Source of the DNA: Psilocybe azurescens
Taxonomy: Eukaryota > Basidiomycota > Agaricomycetes > Agaricales > Agrocybaceae
Assembly: GCA_023853785.1 (NCBI GenBank)
Contig: JAJIRX010000510.1
Span: 62,001-126,000, forward strand
DNA length: 64,000 nt
Reading direction: 5' to 3'
Of the stretch, positions 11,471-24,062 are shown one piece after another; within the stretch, counting starts at the first letter, position 1; every line of letters starts with the position of its first letter. A program made the position numbers and the translations under genes. The notes under the pieces are model-generated. The model was given only the letters and a program-made list of their open reading frames with translations, searched no databases and was not told the DNA's origin.

Positions 11471-13971
11471 ATTTTATTTTCAAATTTCACTCATGATGTC
11501 ACGAATGACCAGAACTTCCTCCTTCTCCTCTTCCTTCCTTCCTTCCTTACACCACCTACCTCCCTTGCACCACCTACCTCCCGCCCGATCCCATGATCAC
11601 TAAAAAAGCCAATCGATGAATCAGTCAGCTCTCGATGATAAGGCGTCCATCCCGTCCCATGCTTGGAAAGCCAAGCCCAAGATAGAGAAACCCGAGAAAG
11701 AGAAAACTTAACAAAGAACAGGAAGAAATCCCAAGATTAAATGAAGAAGCGCCGTACAAGCCCGTGCTCGTGCCTATTCTATGTATAGAAGAATCTCAGA
11801 ATGCCATACATGTGAATGATATGTATCATGTCACTTGCGAGCACTCGCGAAGTCAAGGTCATAGCTCAGTCGCACATTCGCACTCGCACAGGTTCTATCT
11901 GGGCCTCACTACCACACACCACATACCGCATTGAGACAGTCACTGCAAAGCATCTCCTCCCGGCTTTTCCGCGTCTGGCTCGGATCGAATCCGATTCGCT
12001 TTCCTATCCTATCCTATCGAATCACATGTGCATGTGCGAATCGCGGGTCTGTCGGTCGGTGGCCTGCAATGGCAACGGCATTCATGGGGATGGGATTCGT
12101 CCCTAATCTACGCAAAGGCATCCGATCCAGCGCACTCGCTGACACCTCATCCACCCAGTCAGCTCCGATTTGACGAGGCGACTCGAGTAACGCAATGACA
12201 CGCATCGACCGAAGATAATCCCCTCGCTTCATCATCATTATCATCATTATCATGGCTATTTCTGCTCCTACTCCTACTCGTACGCATTCCTGATTCCGAT
12301 TCGTCGACTCGACGGCCTTCCGCGCCTTCTTCGCCTTCGACTCCGATCTATAGTTGACCTATACATAGAAAGAACAGAGAAAGAAGACCACGAACTCGGA
12401 TCCCGGACCCCGGATCGTTCTCCCGCGGCCCTTTTCCTCCCTTTTCCAGGCTGCTCCTTCATCGTCCAATGATCTTCGTCCCTACCCACTCCGATCCTAT
12501 TCCATCCTATTCCACCTTTCTTTTTCTCTTTTCTTTGCTTTTCTTTTTTTTTCTTGCACGACAAACTCCATGATTTATTCACATTCACATTCACATTCAC
12601 ATTCATCATCACACATTCATTCCACCCAATCACCACAATTTCATTTCCCGGTCACAATCCCTGAAACCCGCTTTTTTTTATTTTCATTTCCGTCTCTTTT
12701 CTTCCTTGGGCCGCTATCGTCGTATTCAATAACTTCTATGTCCTCCTCCAACAACAACTCAACTCAATTCAACTAAACTCAAGCAATCGACAACCTGTAG
12801 TACTTATCCCGTCTGTAATCCTACCACATAACCCCGTGACAAGACTCCCGAGTCATCCATCCATATATGTACATACTAGAATAACCATATCAAACCCAAT
12901 GCACAACCCATCATCGTACTCAACTCGTATCTCATGTGCAAGAGCCGGAGCAAGAGTACGTACGTACACCCTTCCCTTATCCGAGCACGGAATAAAGGTT
13001 AGTTCTCGCTCTCTGGAGCTCAGCGAATCGGCTAAGCACCTGCACTTAAAGCCTGTTGTGCGCTTGCGCAAAATAAAGTGTTACTTGCTCCGGCTTGAAG
13101 AGAAATGTTGATTGGTACCACTCAGATCATAAGGCCAGGATGGTGAAGGACGAGGATTGATTGGGTCGATTGGTATCATCGGATTCTCTGCCAGTGCTCA
13201 TTGGCTAAAGTGACACAGATACAAAGGGGTTCTGGGGCAGAAAACGGGAATCATTAAAAAAATTCATTCGCCTTCGTAATAAACTGTAATCCTGCTTTAT
13301 CGATTGGTTCTAAATGAATTGTGGACTTGCTGAGCCCGTGGAAGCCTGTGAAAACGAACGGCAATTGATTGATATTTGGCAGGCATACTCCGTATGTCGA
13401 GCAGTGGTCATTTGTCTGGTCATCAAGACCCTATACCCCGGCCCTTTCGTTGTTCGAATCACAAGCAAGAACGGAGCCTCCAGTATATGCTATTGAGTCC
13501 TATGTCAATTTGTTAGTTTCCGTTTGATTCTTGTGAGAAATCGCATACGAAAAATCACCCTTGTTATTAACAGTAATTTGCAGCCATGATCTCTAGCAAT
13601 CAATGTCACCATAATTTGTTGTCTCATCGATAAACGTCTTGGGGCTAGCCTAATTATCGCCAACTACCACCAGCACAACACCAGGACCTCACCGATACAT
13701 AACTTGTTACATACAATTGATTCATTGAAATCAAAACAAGCGCCTTCCAAGCCAATTAAAGTCAGCAGCAATAAAACATTACGACAAGATTACAAATTCT
13801 GTATACACCAGTGGCCTAGAAACATTCAATATCTTCGCAAATTTCCATGGACGTTGGACAAAGGCTGAGTAAAATTGGTAGACTTATAATATTACATTTT
13901 TCCAAGTTCATAGAGAATTCCTGCATGTGCATGCCACCGAGTGTATCCTGAGTGGGCTACCGTTGAGGTCA
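11471..13971. other. intergenic region, no gene seen
   Basis: About 2.5 kb lies between the stops of two convergent genes. It contains pyrimidine-rich stretches, an (ATTCAC)n microsatellite and a short ATCATT repeat at about 12230-12253. No open segment resembles a known protein. Confidence 0.5.
12577..12606 (+). repeat. (ATTCAC)n microsatellite
   Basis: About five tandem copies of the hexamer ATTCAC, followed by degenerate ATTCATC units, in a non-coding region. Confidence 0.85.
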
Positions 13972-15604
13972 TTAAACCCATTCCATTTGCGCCCTTGTTT
14001 GCCACGAAATTTGGTCTGCACCAGACTCTAGATTCACTGGATTAACTGATGTGAACACTGCCATAGTACTCTCCGCAAACGTGTTGGGTCGCCGTCTGGT
14101 ATCCTCGGTACTTCCAGACGTATTATGTTTCCGATGCCGGAATATTAAAAATATCACCCGATTCGAGAAAATCGAGTGCAGAGTGCGTTGTGCAGGCATG
14201 AGAATTGATTTGAATGGGTACTGTAGAGTTGCCGCCTATTCAAGACTCCTAGGGACAGCAGACTAGAGGGATTACTCACTGATGCAGCGAATATCACACT
14301 AGCGTTAGCTAGTGTCACTCCTACTATCTGGGTGAATTGGGATAGACTATATGCACGCAAAAATATCCTTACCAAGCATGCAGAAGCAGTAGATTATACC
14401 ATTTCTATACAACTGGAGTACCCACCGTGGAGTGAACTTGTCAACTAAAACAAGGGATGAAAATCGTAACGATGGGCTACACCAGAGAAATGTTACAACT
14501 AGACTTACCGTCCTGGTTTGCTCTGATCATAGTTAGGGATACAATCACTGTAAGAAAACATTCTCAGTATATTAGGCAACGCGGTATGCTGGATAGACAC
14601 ACCAGCCTCGCCCAGGAACACCATTGCATAGAGAATAAGTAAAGCTATACGGCGTTCATTATCAACTGTGAGGAACACCGTTGTGCATTTCACGGCGTCT
14701 GGAAAAGGTCCATCCGGAGAGGACTTTAGTCTACTATAATCAAGGCATGTCTTCCACGCCGTGAAAGCCAACATCGAGCCAAAAGGATCTTCAAACTACT
14801 AGTAAGCCTCTTCCTGAAAGAAAAGACGCCGGATGAATGACTTACAATGGCAATGGGTATCAAAATCCACAGTATCAACCGCCGACACCCCCATATCGCA
14901 TAAGTTCGAAGGACCAAGATGGCTAATTTTTAACAAAATATTTAGATAGATTTATTGACACCAGGCCAGACAAAATGGAAGAGCACAAACCTTGAGAAAT
15001 TATGAGACCGATAGTAACAAGCCCTGGAAAGAAAATACGTTCGTAAGATTTTACGAGCGTACTGGAAAATGTAATGTACAAAAGGTCATCGGGAAAATGA
15101 TCTTGCATTCCTAAAGAAAAAGTTTACGCAATAGTATGAGGCATGGTACACCAAGATACACGCACGCTCTCAGGTACGGGTCCGGACAAAATTGCTGAAA
15201 GGATTGATAAGCATAGAGCAAGTCGTTAACGAAAGTAACGCACGACGAAGAAATAAGAAAAGATCCAACAGAGGCAGATAGCGATTAAGGTAGAACAGAA
15301 GTAATCCAAAGGACCACCGGCACGTCCACACGTCGTTGACCTTTTGAACGGAACTATTACGACAAGCAGTAAAATAACTGTGAACGGCACAGTACCTCTG
15401 TTTCCAAAGTGCAGAAATAGTCGTATATCTGTGTTGAGAAATTCCGTATTACGCAGAGCAGTTCAGGTCAGCATTAGGATTCAAAATAAGAAAATCGCAT
15501 ACCAGGATTGTATAACTGACAAACCCTACGCTCAAAGTGGCCCTCGCAGGCGCCATTGATGACAGAGATGGACTGAATGATAGCACGTCGGCAGAGGTTA
15601 ACAT
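13972..15604 (-). CDS. DUF6533 seven-transmembrane protein
   Basis: This is a multi-exon membrane protein of the Agaricomycete DUF6533 family; function unknown. The start at 15602-15604 reads MLTSADVLSFSPSLSS. After an intron come IYDYFCTLETE and, across the next intron, VNDVWTCRWSFGLLLFYLNR, the signature of the domain (Tyr-Asp pair, Glu-Val, Trp, then aromatic helix ending Asn-Arg-Tyr). Further exons give ERIFFPGLVTIGLIIS, AILVLRTYAIWGCRRLIL (typical RTYAIWG turn), SMLAFTAWKTCLDY, RRIALLILYAMVFLGEAGVS and RWVLQLYRNGIIYCFCML, then a cytosolic tail (MPAQRTLHSIFSNRVIFLIF onward) ending at 13972. The reading frame can be followed through the introns without a break. Related but decayed copies lie at 31, 44.5 and 50 kb on the other strand. 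This copy is more distant from them and looks intact. Confidence 0.8.
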
Positions 15605-17114
15605 GAGGTTGAACATCGGCTGTATCAGTTAAGCTGCGATGGATGAATGCAAAGTTAAGGACAAAATCTGACTTGAAAGATTAAAGCCGCCGTTCACTTC
15701 AATCATAACAAAGCTTTGACATACGGGAATATATACACAAATCGGCACTTGTCTTTTTTTTTTTAAAAAAAGTTGGTAGTAGACGTCGAGAACTTGAAGG
15801 TAAAAGAGAGGCGAAAAGACCTGTATCAATTTCTATCCTCGCATTCCTGTCTTTTTTTAGTCTTCCTGCTCCTACTAGAATGATAGGGCCGTATGTGCCA
15901 GGGAATGGCGAATATAAGGGACTGTCTCCAGGGACCTGATCTCATTTACAAGCTGTGAAGGGTAGAGACCTACCATAAGCTGAAAGTTACGGTAGCAGGG
16001 GACTCAATCAGCATTAAGCCCGCTTCTATTCGGGGGCGCTAATGCCTTTGAACCTGAAATGTATATTTATTGTCCATTTAGCAGCAGCTTGACACCAGTC
16101 TGCCAATCACCTATCGGACCGTACAACAACCTTATGGATGCTTTAGCAGAGCTACGGAGACTCTTTTTGCATCCCCAGTCTACATGAACTATTGTGGGCA
16201 ACTGTTTAAAACTGTTTAAAAGGAAGAGCAGCTTTCAAATTTTCTCAGAGATAATGATACACACCACGTCATGGAGACATCTCATTGGAGACAGAGAATA
16301 ATTGACCGAGCATTTCGTTAGCCCAGTGATAAACGATCACAAACCGAACAAATGATCAGGGGATAGTATTCGTACACGAAACACGGAAGACGGAACAATG
16401 TTATTCCTGTTTGCTAGAACCCATCCACAGGGAACAGCTAGGCACTAATCACAAGTTCTGCTTGAAAGTCGGATAATTTTAGAAGCCATGCAAAGTAACG
16501 GTAACGCGAACCTTCAAGTTATCCTATTCTCTTTGCAATATCAGTTTCGGAGTGGCCATCTTGAGTTTGGACGTGTATTTCGCAAGGTGTTTTCGCCTAA
16601 GTCCCCCAATTTTCAGATGTGCTTAACACAGATCTTCAGACAGCTGGATAGAATAATTATAAGGGATGCCTGGAATAATATACCTAACCGCCCATAGTGC
16701 AATGTCCGGTATCAGCCTCAACTTTGATGTAGGTCTCCATAGCCCTGTTGAGAACGTTGATACGCCTTGTCCATTCATGCTTCTGGCATGCCGTTGACGA
16801 ATCCGCTCGGAGCCCACAGCTGGATGGGCCAGAAGTCATCTAAGCATGCACAACAAGATCACTCCATGAATGATTAGCAAGATACACGTACCAGTGCAGC
16901 ACGGGTGACACTGTTAATAGCAGGATCAACTGGAAGAAAAGGATTTCATGAAGTTACAATTCGAACTCTTGATAGGGGAACGGTGGATTATGTAATGGAC
17001 ACAACGATATGAAGAACTTGGCTGCAGAACAATGTGTGTACGAACAAGATGTTCTAGCATGCGTATTCCTTTCTTTAATATAGCTTGAAGTGCTCGTAGA
17101 TATAATTTGTTGAC
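15605..17114. other. intergenic region with weak spliced reading frames
   Basis: No recognisable gene. On the minus strand, 16839-16684 gives an open stretch containing WTRRINVLNRAMETYIKVEA with a possible upstream exon at about 16890-16935 (PAINSVTRAAL). I do not recognise it; it could be a gene fragment. Confidence 0.3.
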
Positions 17115-18676
17115 TTGGACACTGAATCACGTTGTGCACGGACCCAAGTCGCGGCGCAGTCATACCGTTCAAGTCACGGTTCCGAAATACATCTCTTCAA
17201 GTTCACCCACACACATACCGCAACCACGGCTTCCTCAACTGAAGAGCGTAGCCCCAGCCCATCTCCTCCAACACCCCCATCTCCTTCCACAACCACCCCG
17301 CCTGCTAGCACCACCACCGCCAGCACAACTGCAAACGTCGCATTCCAGCAAGTCAAACGCACAGCCATGGAAGGGTGGAACAAGCTCTCGTCCAGTCTCA
17401 ACAACATCAACTTTGCCCAGGCAGGTACTAAGATAACCAAGGGCTTCAGCTCTAGCGTACAGGCCACCCGCGAACGTCTCGGCCAGGTCTCTCCAGAGGA
17501 GATCACTGAGCTCCCCAGGGTGAGCTCCCCACCTAACCCAATCTCGAACTCACTCTGACCGAACATCATCAACATGCAGAATACAAGGATCTCGAAGCTC
17601 GTGTCGACGCCCTGCGCGCCGCGCATCTTTCCCTTCTCAAGTCCGTAACAACCAACAGCTCCCAACTCCAAAAACCCGCATGCTAATCTCTCAACTAATA
17701 ACAGGATAACCAAAGTCTACGAAAGCGAGACCTACGACTACCCCGTCCAGATCCAAGAGTCTATCTCCGAGCTCTCCTCCTCGATCGGGTACAACATCTC
17801 CTCCTTTGCCGCCTCCAACCTTAAAGGCACCAACCTGCCCGTCGCCACCCCGTCCGCCCCGCCGCCCTCGCAGCACAAGACCCTCCCGCACGCGCTCACC
17901 CGCGCTGCACACTCTGCTGCTAATGCCGTCGCCTCGACCGCGGGCCCCACTGTAGGTGACGCCGACAAACTCGGGAAAGCCCTCGGCCTCTACGCGAGCG
18001 GCTGGGACAAGGTCTCTGCCGCGCGCCTCGACCAGGATGCCTCCGTTCAGGAGAACTTCCTCCACCCGTGGCAGACGACGCTGAACGCCTCCATCGCCGT
18101 CGCAATCAAGGCCAGGCAGGCCGTCCGAGTTAGCAGGCTCGAGCTCGACGCTGCGAAGCAATCGTACGTGATTTTGTTATCTTCCTCTTTTCCGACGTAT
18201 CTCATGGTTTTTGGCTTCCCACAGATTGAAGAACGCAAGCCCCGCTAAACAAGAGCATGCCCGCCTCGAAGTCGAGAACGCCGAAGACGACCTCGTCCAA
18301 AAGACAGAAGTCGCCATCACGCTCATGAAGACCGTCTTGGAAAATGTGCGTCTTTCCTTTTCCTTTGCTTTCAACACCATCTCCCTTCGTTTCACTTTCT
18401 TTGTCTGACCAAATATTCAACCCGCAGCCCGAGCCTATCAAGAACCTAAACGAGCTCGTCAAAGCCCAGCTCATGTACTTCAGCATCGCCGCCGAGGCCC
18501 TCTCCTCCGTCCAAGGCGAGATAGAAGAGCTCAGCGTCGCCGCGGAGGGCGAATACAGGTGCGTTTATTTAGCCTCTCACCCCATCTCATCCCTCGTCCC
18601 CATCCCAGTCTACCCAAATGATCAATGAATACTGTACTGATACTGCCATCACCCCAGGAAGTCCAGGGACCACTGA
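17115..18676 (+). CDS. GVP36: BAR-domain protein, Gvp36-like
   Basis: This membrane-curvature protein of the Gvp36 BAR family acts, in yeast, at Golgi and endocytic vesicles. The frame opens at 17115 with a Ser/Thr/Pro-rich leader. The conserved part begins at a second ATG, 17367-17369 (MEGWNKLSSSLNN), which may be the true start. Family segments follow: ITKGFSSSVQATRERLGQ, EEITELPR, EYKDLEARVDALRAAHLSLL, ITKVYESETYDYP, the helical core around GLYASGWDKVSAARLDQD, LEVENAEDDLVQKTEVAITL and EPIKNLNELVKAQLMYFSIA, ending GEYRKSRDH with TGA at 18674-18676. Introns were read at about 17520-17579, 17642-17704, 18164-18225, 18345-18427 and 18560-18658. At the first junction the frame after AG is off by one base: one more G before the donor would restore PREYKDL. 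This is probably a lost base in a G run. Confidence 0.85.
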
Positions 18677-19347
18677 GATATCTCTCACCTGAACAACACT
18701 GATATGATTCATCATCGACGGACCCTTTTCTTCCGATTCTTGATGTTACGTACTCTTTCTGTTAACACCGTCTTTGTCCCTTCCTGTCTGTTCTTGCCTG
18801 TCTGATTTTTCTTCGCCTTCAATTAGTCGTCGTAGTCGGCTGTGCCTGCCTGTTTGCTTCTGCCGTCCTATTTCGGTTAATGAATACCTATCTCCTTCCC
18901 TCCACTTATATACAATATAAGTACAGCGTTCCCATCCATCCATATGCAATGCTTCCTTCTTTTCCTTCTCTCCTCTTGTTTTTTGCTCTCTACGCTTTTG
19001 TCGGCCACGACCACGGCCATTCTCGGTTCTTCGTGTCTTCGTGTTGGTCTACTCTGCGAGTTAAAGTTAAAAAGTCTAATGTAGTGCCTCAGACCATTGG
19101 ACAAGGCAATAGAGTATCGAGTATTGAAAAAGAAAATGTAGGACGTGAATAATCGGACTTGCGACCTCCTTAACAGCCCCCAGATGAGATGCGAGAACCC
19201 GCCGAACAAAACATTAATGATAAAGTGGGTGGTGTCATAAATACATGGGGAGCAACATAGAGCGTAGATAGGACTGAACTTTTCCCTCGAGAGATATCGG
19301 TCGAAGTCGCAATCGAAGGTCTAAAGGATAGTACGTAAAATTGTACA
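18677..19347. other. intergenic region between convergent genes
   Basis: No gene seen. It lies between the stop codons of the BAR protein and the p24 protein and presumably contains both 3' untranslated regions. Confidence 0.5.
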
Positions 19348-20409
19348 TTACACCTTGTATCTCCTTCCCGTCTTTGTGAAGAACGTCTGGAGGATGTACA
19401 CTTGTAATCTGTCGTGTCATAACCGTGAGTTTACAACAAATAGGAGTGAGGAAAGCAAACTTACACTGCCATACCGACGACAGCGAGACTCTCGATCACG
19501 GCGTACCAGAAAAGTCGGCTGTGCAGTGCGGTGGTTCATTAGTTACAAAGCTTGTTTTCCCTTGAATAAGCTCACTTCTGCGTCGACTTGACCACCGAGA
19601 ACCCGCGGTTCTCCTGCGTATGATGGCTAAAAAATCAAAAATCAGAACATAAATCCCTCTCACACAAAAAACAAAGCTGAAAGGCCAAGTCAACACAACC
19701 CCCAAAAAATAAAACTCACAACTTCTGCATCCTCTTAATATTCATTAACAGCCCATTCAACCTAAACACACTCTCCTCCAGCGCGCTCGTATGTTCCGCG
19801 ATTTGGCCTGCCTTAGCCGGGGGCTCCCTGCGCGGCTCGCTCTCCACCATGATGTCAAAGTCCACGAGCTTGTCCGTGAGCGTCGACATGTCGTTCTCGA
19901 AGCAGAACGCGTACTCGCCGACGGTGTTGGCGGTGAGCACGTAGTCGCCTTGCCGCTCCCGCTCGCCGTCGAGGATCACTTTTGGTTCGGGTCTTTGATG
20001 TCAAAGTCGATGTCAAATGAGCCGCCGGATTGGACCTGGAGAAATAGATAATGAGATATATACGCATACACAGATGGTATATGAAAGGGTTGGCGGATAC
20101 AACGTCGTGTGAGCACTGATGTTCCGCAACACAACGATATCAGACACCCAAGAACGACAACGTACAGCATAATAGAACTAGAAAAACCAAGACATCCAAA
20201 GTCAGCACCACACGTCCATATCTCTCACACATTCCCAGAAAGAAAAACGCACGCACCCCAATTTTTTCCCCAGCCTTATCAACATCCGCGAAGAAACACA
20301 CCCGCTCATTCGGTGCGATCGCAGTGGTCAGCGCCGACGCCTGAACCAGCACCAGGAGGTAGAGAAATACGAAGGACGAGAGCACACGGAGCGGTAATGA
20401 TGGAGGCAT
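19348..20409 (-). CDS. p24 (emp24/gp25L/TMED) family cargo receptor
   Basis: This type I membrane protein belongs to the COPII/COPI-cycling p24 family, which sorts cargo between ER and Golgi. The start at 20407-20409 gives a signal peptide (MPPSLPLRVLSSFVFLYLLV, then LVQASA). A GOLD domain follows: AIAPNERVCFFADVDKAGEK, SGGSFDIDFDIKDPNQKVI, GDYVLTANTVGEYAFCFEND, then a coiled segment (ALEESVFRLNGLLMNIKRMQ). The last exons encode STQKRLFWYAVIESLAVVGM and AVLQVYILQTFFTKTGRRYK, that is one transmembrane helix, the diphenylalanine export motif and a short basic tail ending in V before TAA at 19348-19350. Length is about 210 residues, normal for the family. Which p24 subfamily (Erp1/2/5/6 or Emp24) cannot be fixed by eye. 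Confidence 0.88.
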
Positions 20410-20890
20410 TTAACAATTATACTATGGATTCAAAGAAGAAAGAAATGGAAGAGTAGGGTAGTTCGGGGCGTTGAACGTCTTCGTCGTCGTCGTCGTTGAG
20501 CAGTGCTGAGAGTATGCCTTCCAAGTCACGTCGCTGCCCGCGGCCACGTACTTAAGTCGGAGTTTGAATGAGAATTGCTCCTGAGTTCGCCCTAAATATG
20601 GGTCGTTTGGCAAGAATCGCATTCCTTTCAACTTGCGAAACCCTTCAATGCAATAACTCGCTGCAAGTTGGGAAATAAAACAGAAAGAATGCAGTTATTT
20701 CGTCTACAATCTATATCTGATAAGAAAACATACAACTGATCGCAACTACAAAAATCTTGAACAATTTACAAACAAATATTTTACATCGAAACCATAACGA
20801 ACCCGACCAGTACAAAAGGCTGAAACTTCAAAACAAATAAAAATTAAAAGAGAATGAAGAGAAGAATAAAAATAAGTATAGGGAACGAAT
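20410..20890. other. intergenic region
   Basis: No gene seen. It contains the upstream region of the p24 gene and the A-rich 3' flank of the Rua1-like gene. Confidence 0.5.
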
Positions 20891-23071
20891 TTAGGCATCT
20901 CCGGGTGTCAGAGACAAGATGGTCGATAAGATGTCGTCTTCTTCATAGTAGTCGCCTTCGCCTTCCAAGACGGAATCCTGATGACAGGTTGCCGCATGTT
21001 TCCACCTTAGAGAATATTCATCAATAACAAAGACGAAGATCATAAAGCTTGAAAATATACCAATGCAACTCCTTGACCTAAGCTCACAAGCACATGATCA
21101 GTAACGAAGAGCACTTCCAAAAACGTAACTACCTTGCTTTCCATGTCTTTGACGCCCTCCACCGCTACCCATTTCGAGCACTTGTGGCATTTCCCTTGCT
21201 GAATATTGAGCTTTTCCTTCTTGCCAGGATTTTGTCTTGCTACTACGCGAAAATCTGTGGGTGGCGAGAACGGGCGGCCAGTGGAAGCTGAAATGCCTAG
21301 CAACACAAAAAAGAGACCAATATGAAGACAGACATCAAAAGATATTTTACACCATACCATGGGCATACTGCATATGATAACTTTGAAGAGGCGACTCAGA
21401 ACATCATTAGGAGATTACAAATTTAACGGCGACTCTAAATGTGCTGTTATCAGATCGAGCCTCTGGGAAACAGATCAAAATACGCACCACTTGAAAGCTG
21501 AGAACTTCATGGAGAACCACATCCTTTTATTTTCGCCGCCTCGAGCATGAGGCTCAATGCATATCGGACATAAGCCTACTTTTTCGACACCTTTACCTTT
21601 TACAAAGCGAGGTGTGTAGAGATCTAGCGCGCCTCGAGGCTGGTTATACGTGCCTCCGGGATGTGAGCCCTCAGAAATAAACCGAGATGGACTAGAGAAA
21701 AATAATCAGAAAGCGACGAAAACTCTGTTGAGGTTAAAAAGTTGCCTCACTCAACATTACTCGGCTGGTAATAAGCGCTTGCCGGAAAGCGCCTGTAGAA
21801 CAAAGGAAAGTTGTCAGATATCTTGATATCGTCAGGAAACGTCCGAACGGAGTGAGTAGACATAAGATGATGATTTTCCACGGGACTATACTCAGGCGAC
21901 GAATGCGTCGATAAAGGCGTGCTGAACGAAGACATCGGCGATTCTATGATGGCACTTCTTCGGGGCCTTTTACTTCGCCTCACAGGAGTCGAATTGGGAA
22001 ATAATTTCCTTTTGGCCTCAGAATGATTTTGAGAGGCGCTGGTGAGTCAAAGGAGCTGGGTAAGGGAGTCAGAGGAGAAAACGACCCGACCGACGCAGGT
22101 TCATGTCGAGTCGTGTCAAGTACAGGGCCAAAATCGAGCTCTCCAACACGTGTAGCATCATCAATAGGTTGTGCGATTGAGACCAGAGCATCACAAAAGA
22201 CAGGCTGACTTGGAGGCAAGCGGCAGGGTGACATCAGAGGTGCCAAAGCAGGACCAGCAATTCGGGGTCCTTCTTTGGTTAAAGGGACCGGAAGCCTCGC
22301 CTGCACAGGTGCAGCCCGAAGTTTATCAACAAAGGACGAGGGCTCCTTGACGTGCTTGTTACGTCGCATCGCCTTTTTCTTTTTCAATTTCTTTGGCATT
22401 CCGGCATCGGCTCGTTGCCTATTCTCCGCCCGGACAACGGGCGAAACGTCATAAATAGAGATGGGCTGAAGCAGGGGAGGAGTCGACGGCGCCAGGTCAC
22501 AAAAGTAGTTAAGAAAAGATTTGGTGCCAGGAGAGGCGATCAAAGGAGGAGAAAAAGCTGAAACAGTCCGATCTTCAGCAGCATGACCAACAGTTCCCGA
22601 ATGGGACAAAAGAGGGAGAGAGCGCAGCGGTGAAGGTGTATTAATTAGTGTTCGAGTCGTAGATTCCAACGACATCATCCGATAATGACGCTTGAAAACT
22701 TCTGGTGCGGCCGAGGGAGAGGCGGCGGCGGCGCCTCCATTGAGAGCTAATGTCGACCTAGAGTGCGCGATATCGAAAATATCGTAGGAATAGTTCAAGC
22801 TGTAGTCCATCTCTTGAGGCAAATTAACCCTAGACGAGGCAGAAATGTCCTGAAAGCATGGCGGGGAAGTGCTAGGCTCGGATGTCGGTTGAGTAGTCGC
22901 TGGACTGTCAGTCCTCGGCGAGATGTGAAGCCAATCAGTAATATCCGGAGAAGTAGACATAGGTATCGGAGAACTTGTACAGATAGCATCGATAGAAAGG
23001 AGCCAGGCAAGGGCTGCATCAGTAGTAGTCATTGAAGAATAGAGAAAGTTTAAACAACACTCGCTGTCCAC
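20891..23071 (-). CDS. Rua1-like transcription regulator
   Basis: This is a fungal regulator with the C-terminal domain of Ustilago maydis Rua1 (DUF4451), a Cys/His zinc-binding module. A long disordered Ser/Pro-rich N-terminal part starts at 23069-23071 (MDSECCLNFLYSS; a second Met follows at MTTTDAALAW). It contains a basic stretch, KKLKKKKAMRRNKHVK. The conserved region includes GGTYNQPRGALDLYTPRFVK, VGLCPICIEPHARGGENKRM with WFSMKFSAFK, YHMQYAHGISASTGRPFSPP, CHKCSKWVAVEG and LHWWKHAATCHQ, ending LSTILSLTPGDA before TAA at 20891-20893. Near 22018 the frame breaks at CCAAAAGG: a fifth A would give LRPKRKLFPNSTPVRRSKRP continuously. The target genes are unknown. Rua1 itself controls a secondary-metabolite cluster, but no such cluster is seen nearby. 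Confidence 0.8.
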
Positions 23072-24062
23072 AAAACCTCAGTATTTGCCACTGCTTGGTT
23101 TAGTATATCTTGGGCACGGACCACCTGTCTCTACTCTACATGGTATTGAATGGAATTCTGAAAATAATTCAAGCTAGAAACTCATAGGGCTGGATATGTC
23201 TTTTGGCATTTGAAGTGAACGCAATGGGGGAGGGAAATTTTATTTAAGCGAGGTAAGGCCTCCTTGTTCCCGCTTGCTGTGGGTCCACTAGTCACTGCAA
23301 ATTGGCCTTCTTTGGCCATCATTCATCATGAACATAAGCAGCATCGCTTATAATAATTTAACTTTCAAAAACAGCTCAGAAGAGACCATAAAGGTCGGTA
23401 TACCTGAAGTACATGATGTGCGCCATTGGGACTCAGGTCTGGTTTTTGATTATCAATCCGTCATGAGAAGATTTTCGACCTGGGAAAAGGCGATTCTAGA
23501 AAGAATTAATGAAGATCAAAGGGGGACGTATTTATAAGTCTAAAGGCGGACCATGACACCCGAGCCCAGAACAAGCTCTGTATATCATATCAATGTTCCT
23601 TGATTCGGAGGTCACCTAGTTTCTGACATACATGTACGTCAATTCAGCGATCTTATTCTCATGGTAATTTAAATAAAACGCGATGTTCCCTAGTATCCAT
23701 TTGCAATCTGCCATCTACAAGTTCTAGAACGAGCCCTCTAAATATTCTTTTCGCAGCTAGGAAGTGCAATGGAGAACCAATAGAGGGGCGTCATTATAAT
23801 TGGGATACTATGTAACCCCTAGATGTGACAACCATTCAAGTTTCAAGCTAGGAATGCCTGGCTGAATGAATATGCGATGGACATATATCATACGCTACTT
23901 GAGTTGTTAGATACTGAGAAATGGTTACTGATACACTTGGATTCGATCGTTCTACCTGGTACACCGAGAGAGAAAAAGGGAAACAAATCATAACAGAAAA
24001 AAATCAGAAATGATATAGAATGGAAGAAAGGAAGAAAGGAAAAGATAACATAAAATGGATAC
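23072..24062. other. intergenic region
   Basis: No recognised gene. A 69-codon open frame at 23328-23537 (+) has no recognisable family features and is not called. Confidence 0.4.

Noticed and set aside
12577..12606. CRISPR-like or regulatory direct repeats
   Set aside because: It is a simple hexamer microsatellite without spacers, and CRISPR arrays do not occur in fungal nuclear genomes.
17691..18161. Minus-strand open frame of 156 codons
   Set aside because: It is antisense to the BAR-domain exon, whose plus-strand translation matches the Gvp36 family.
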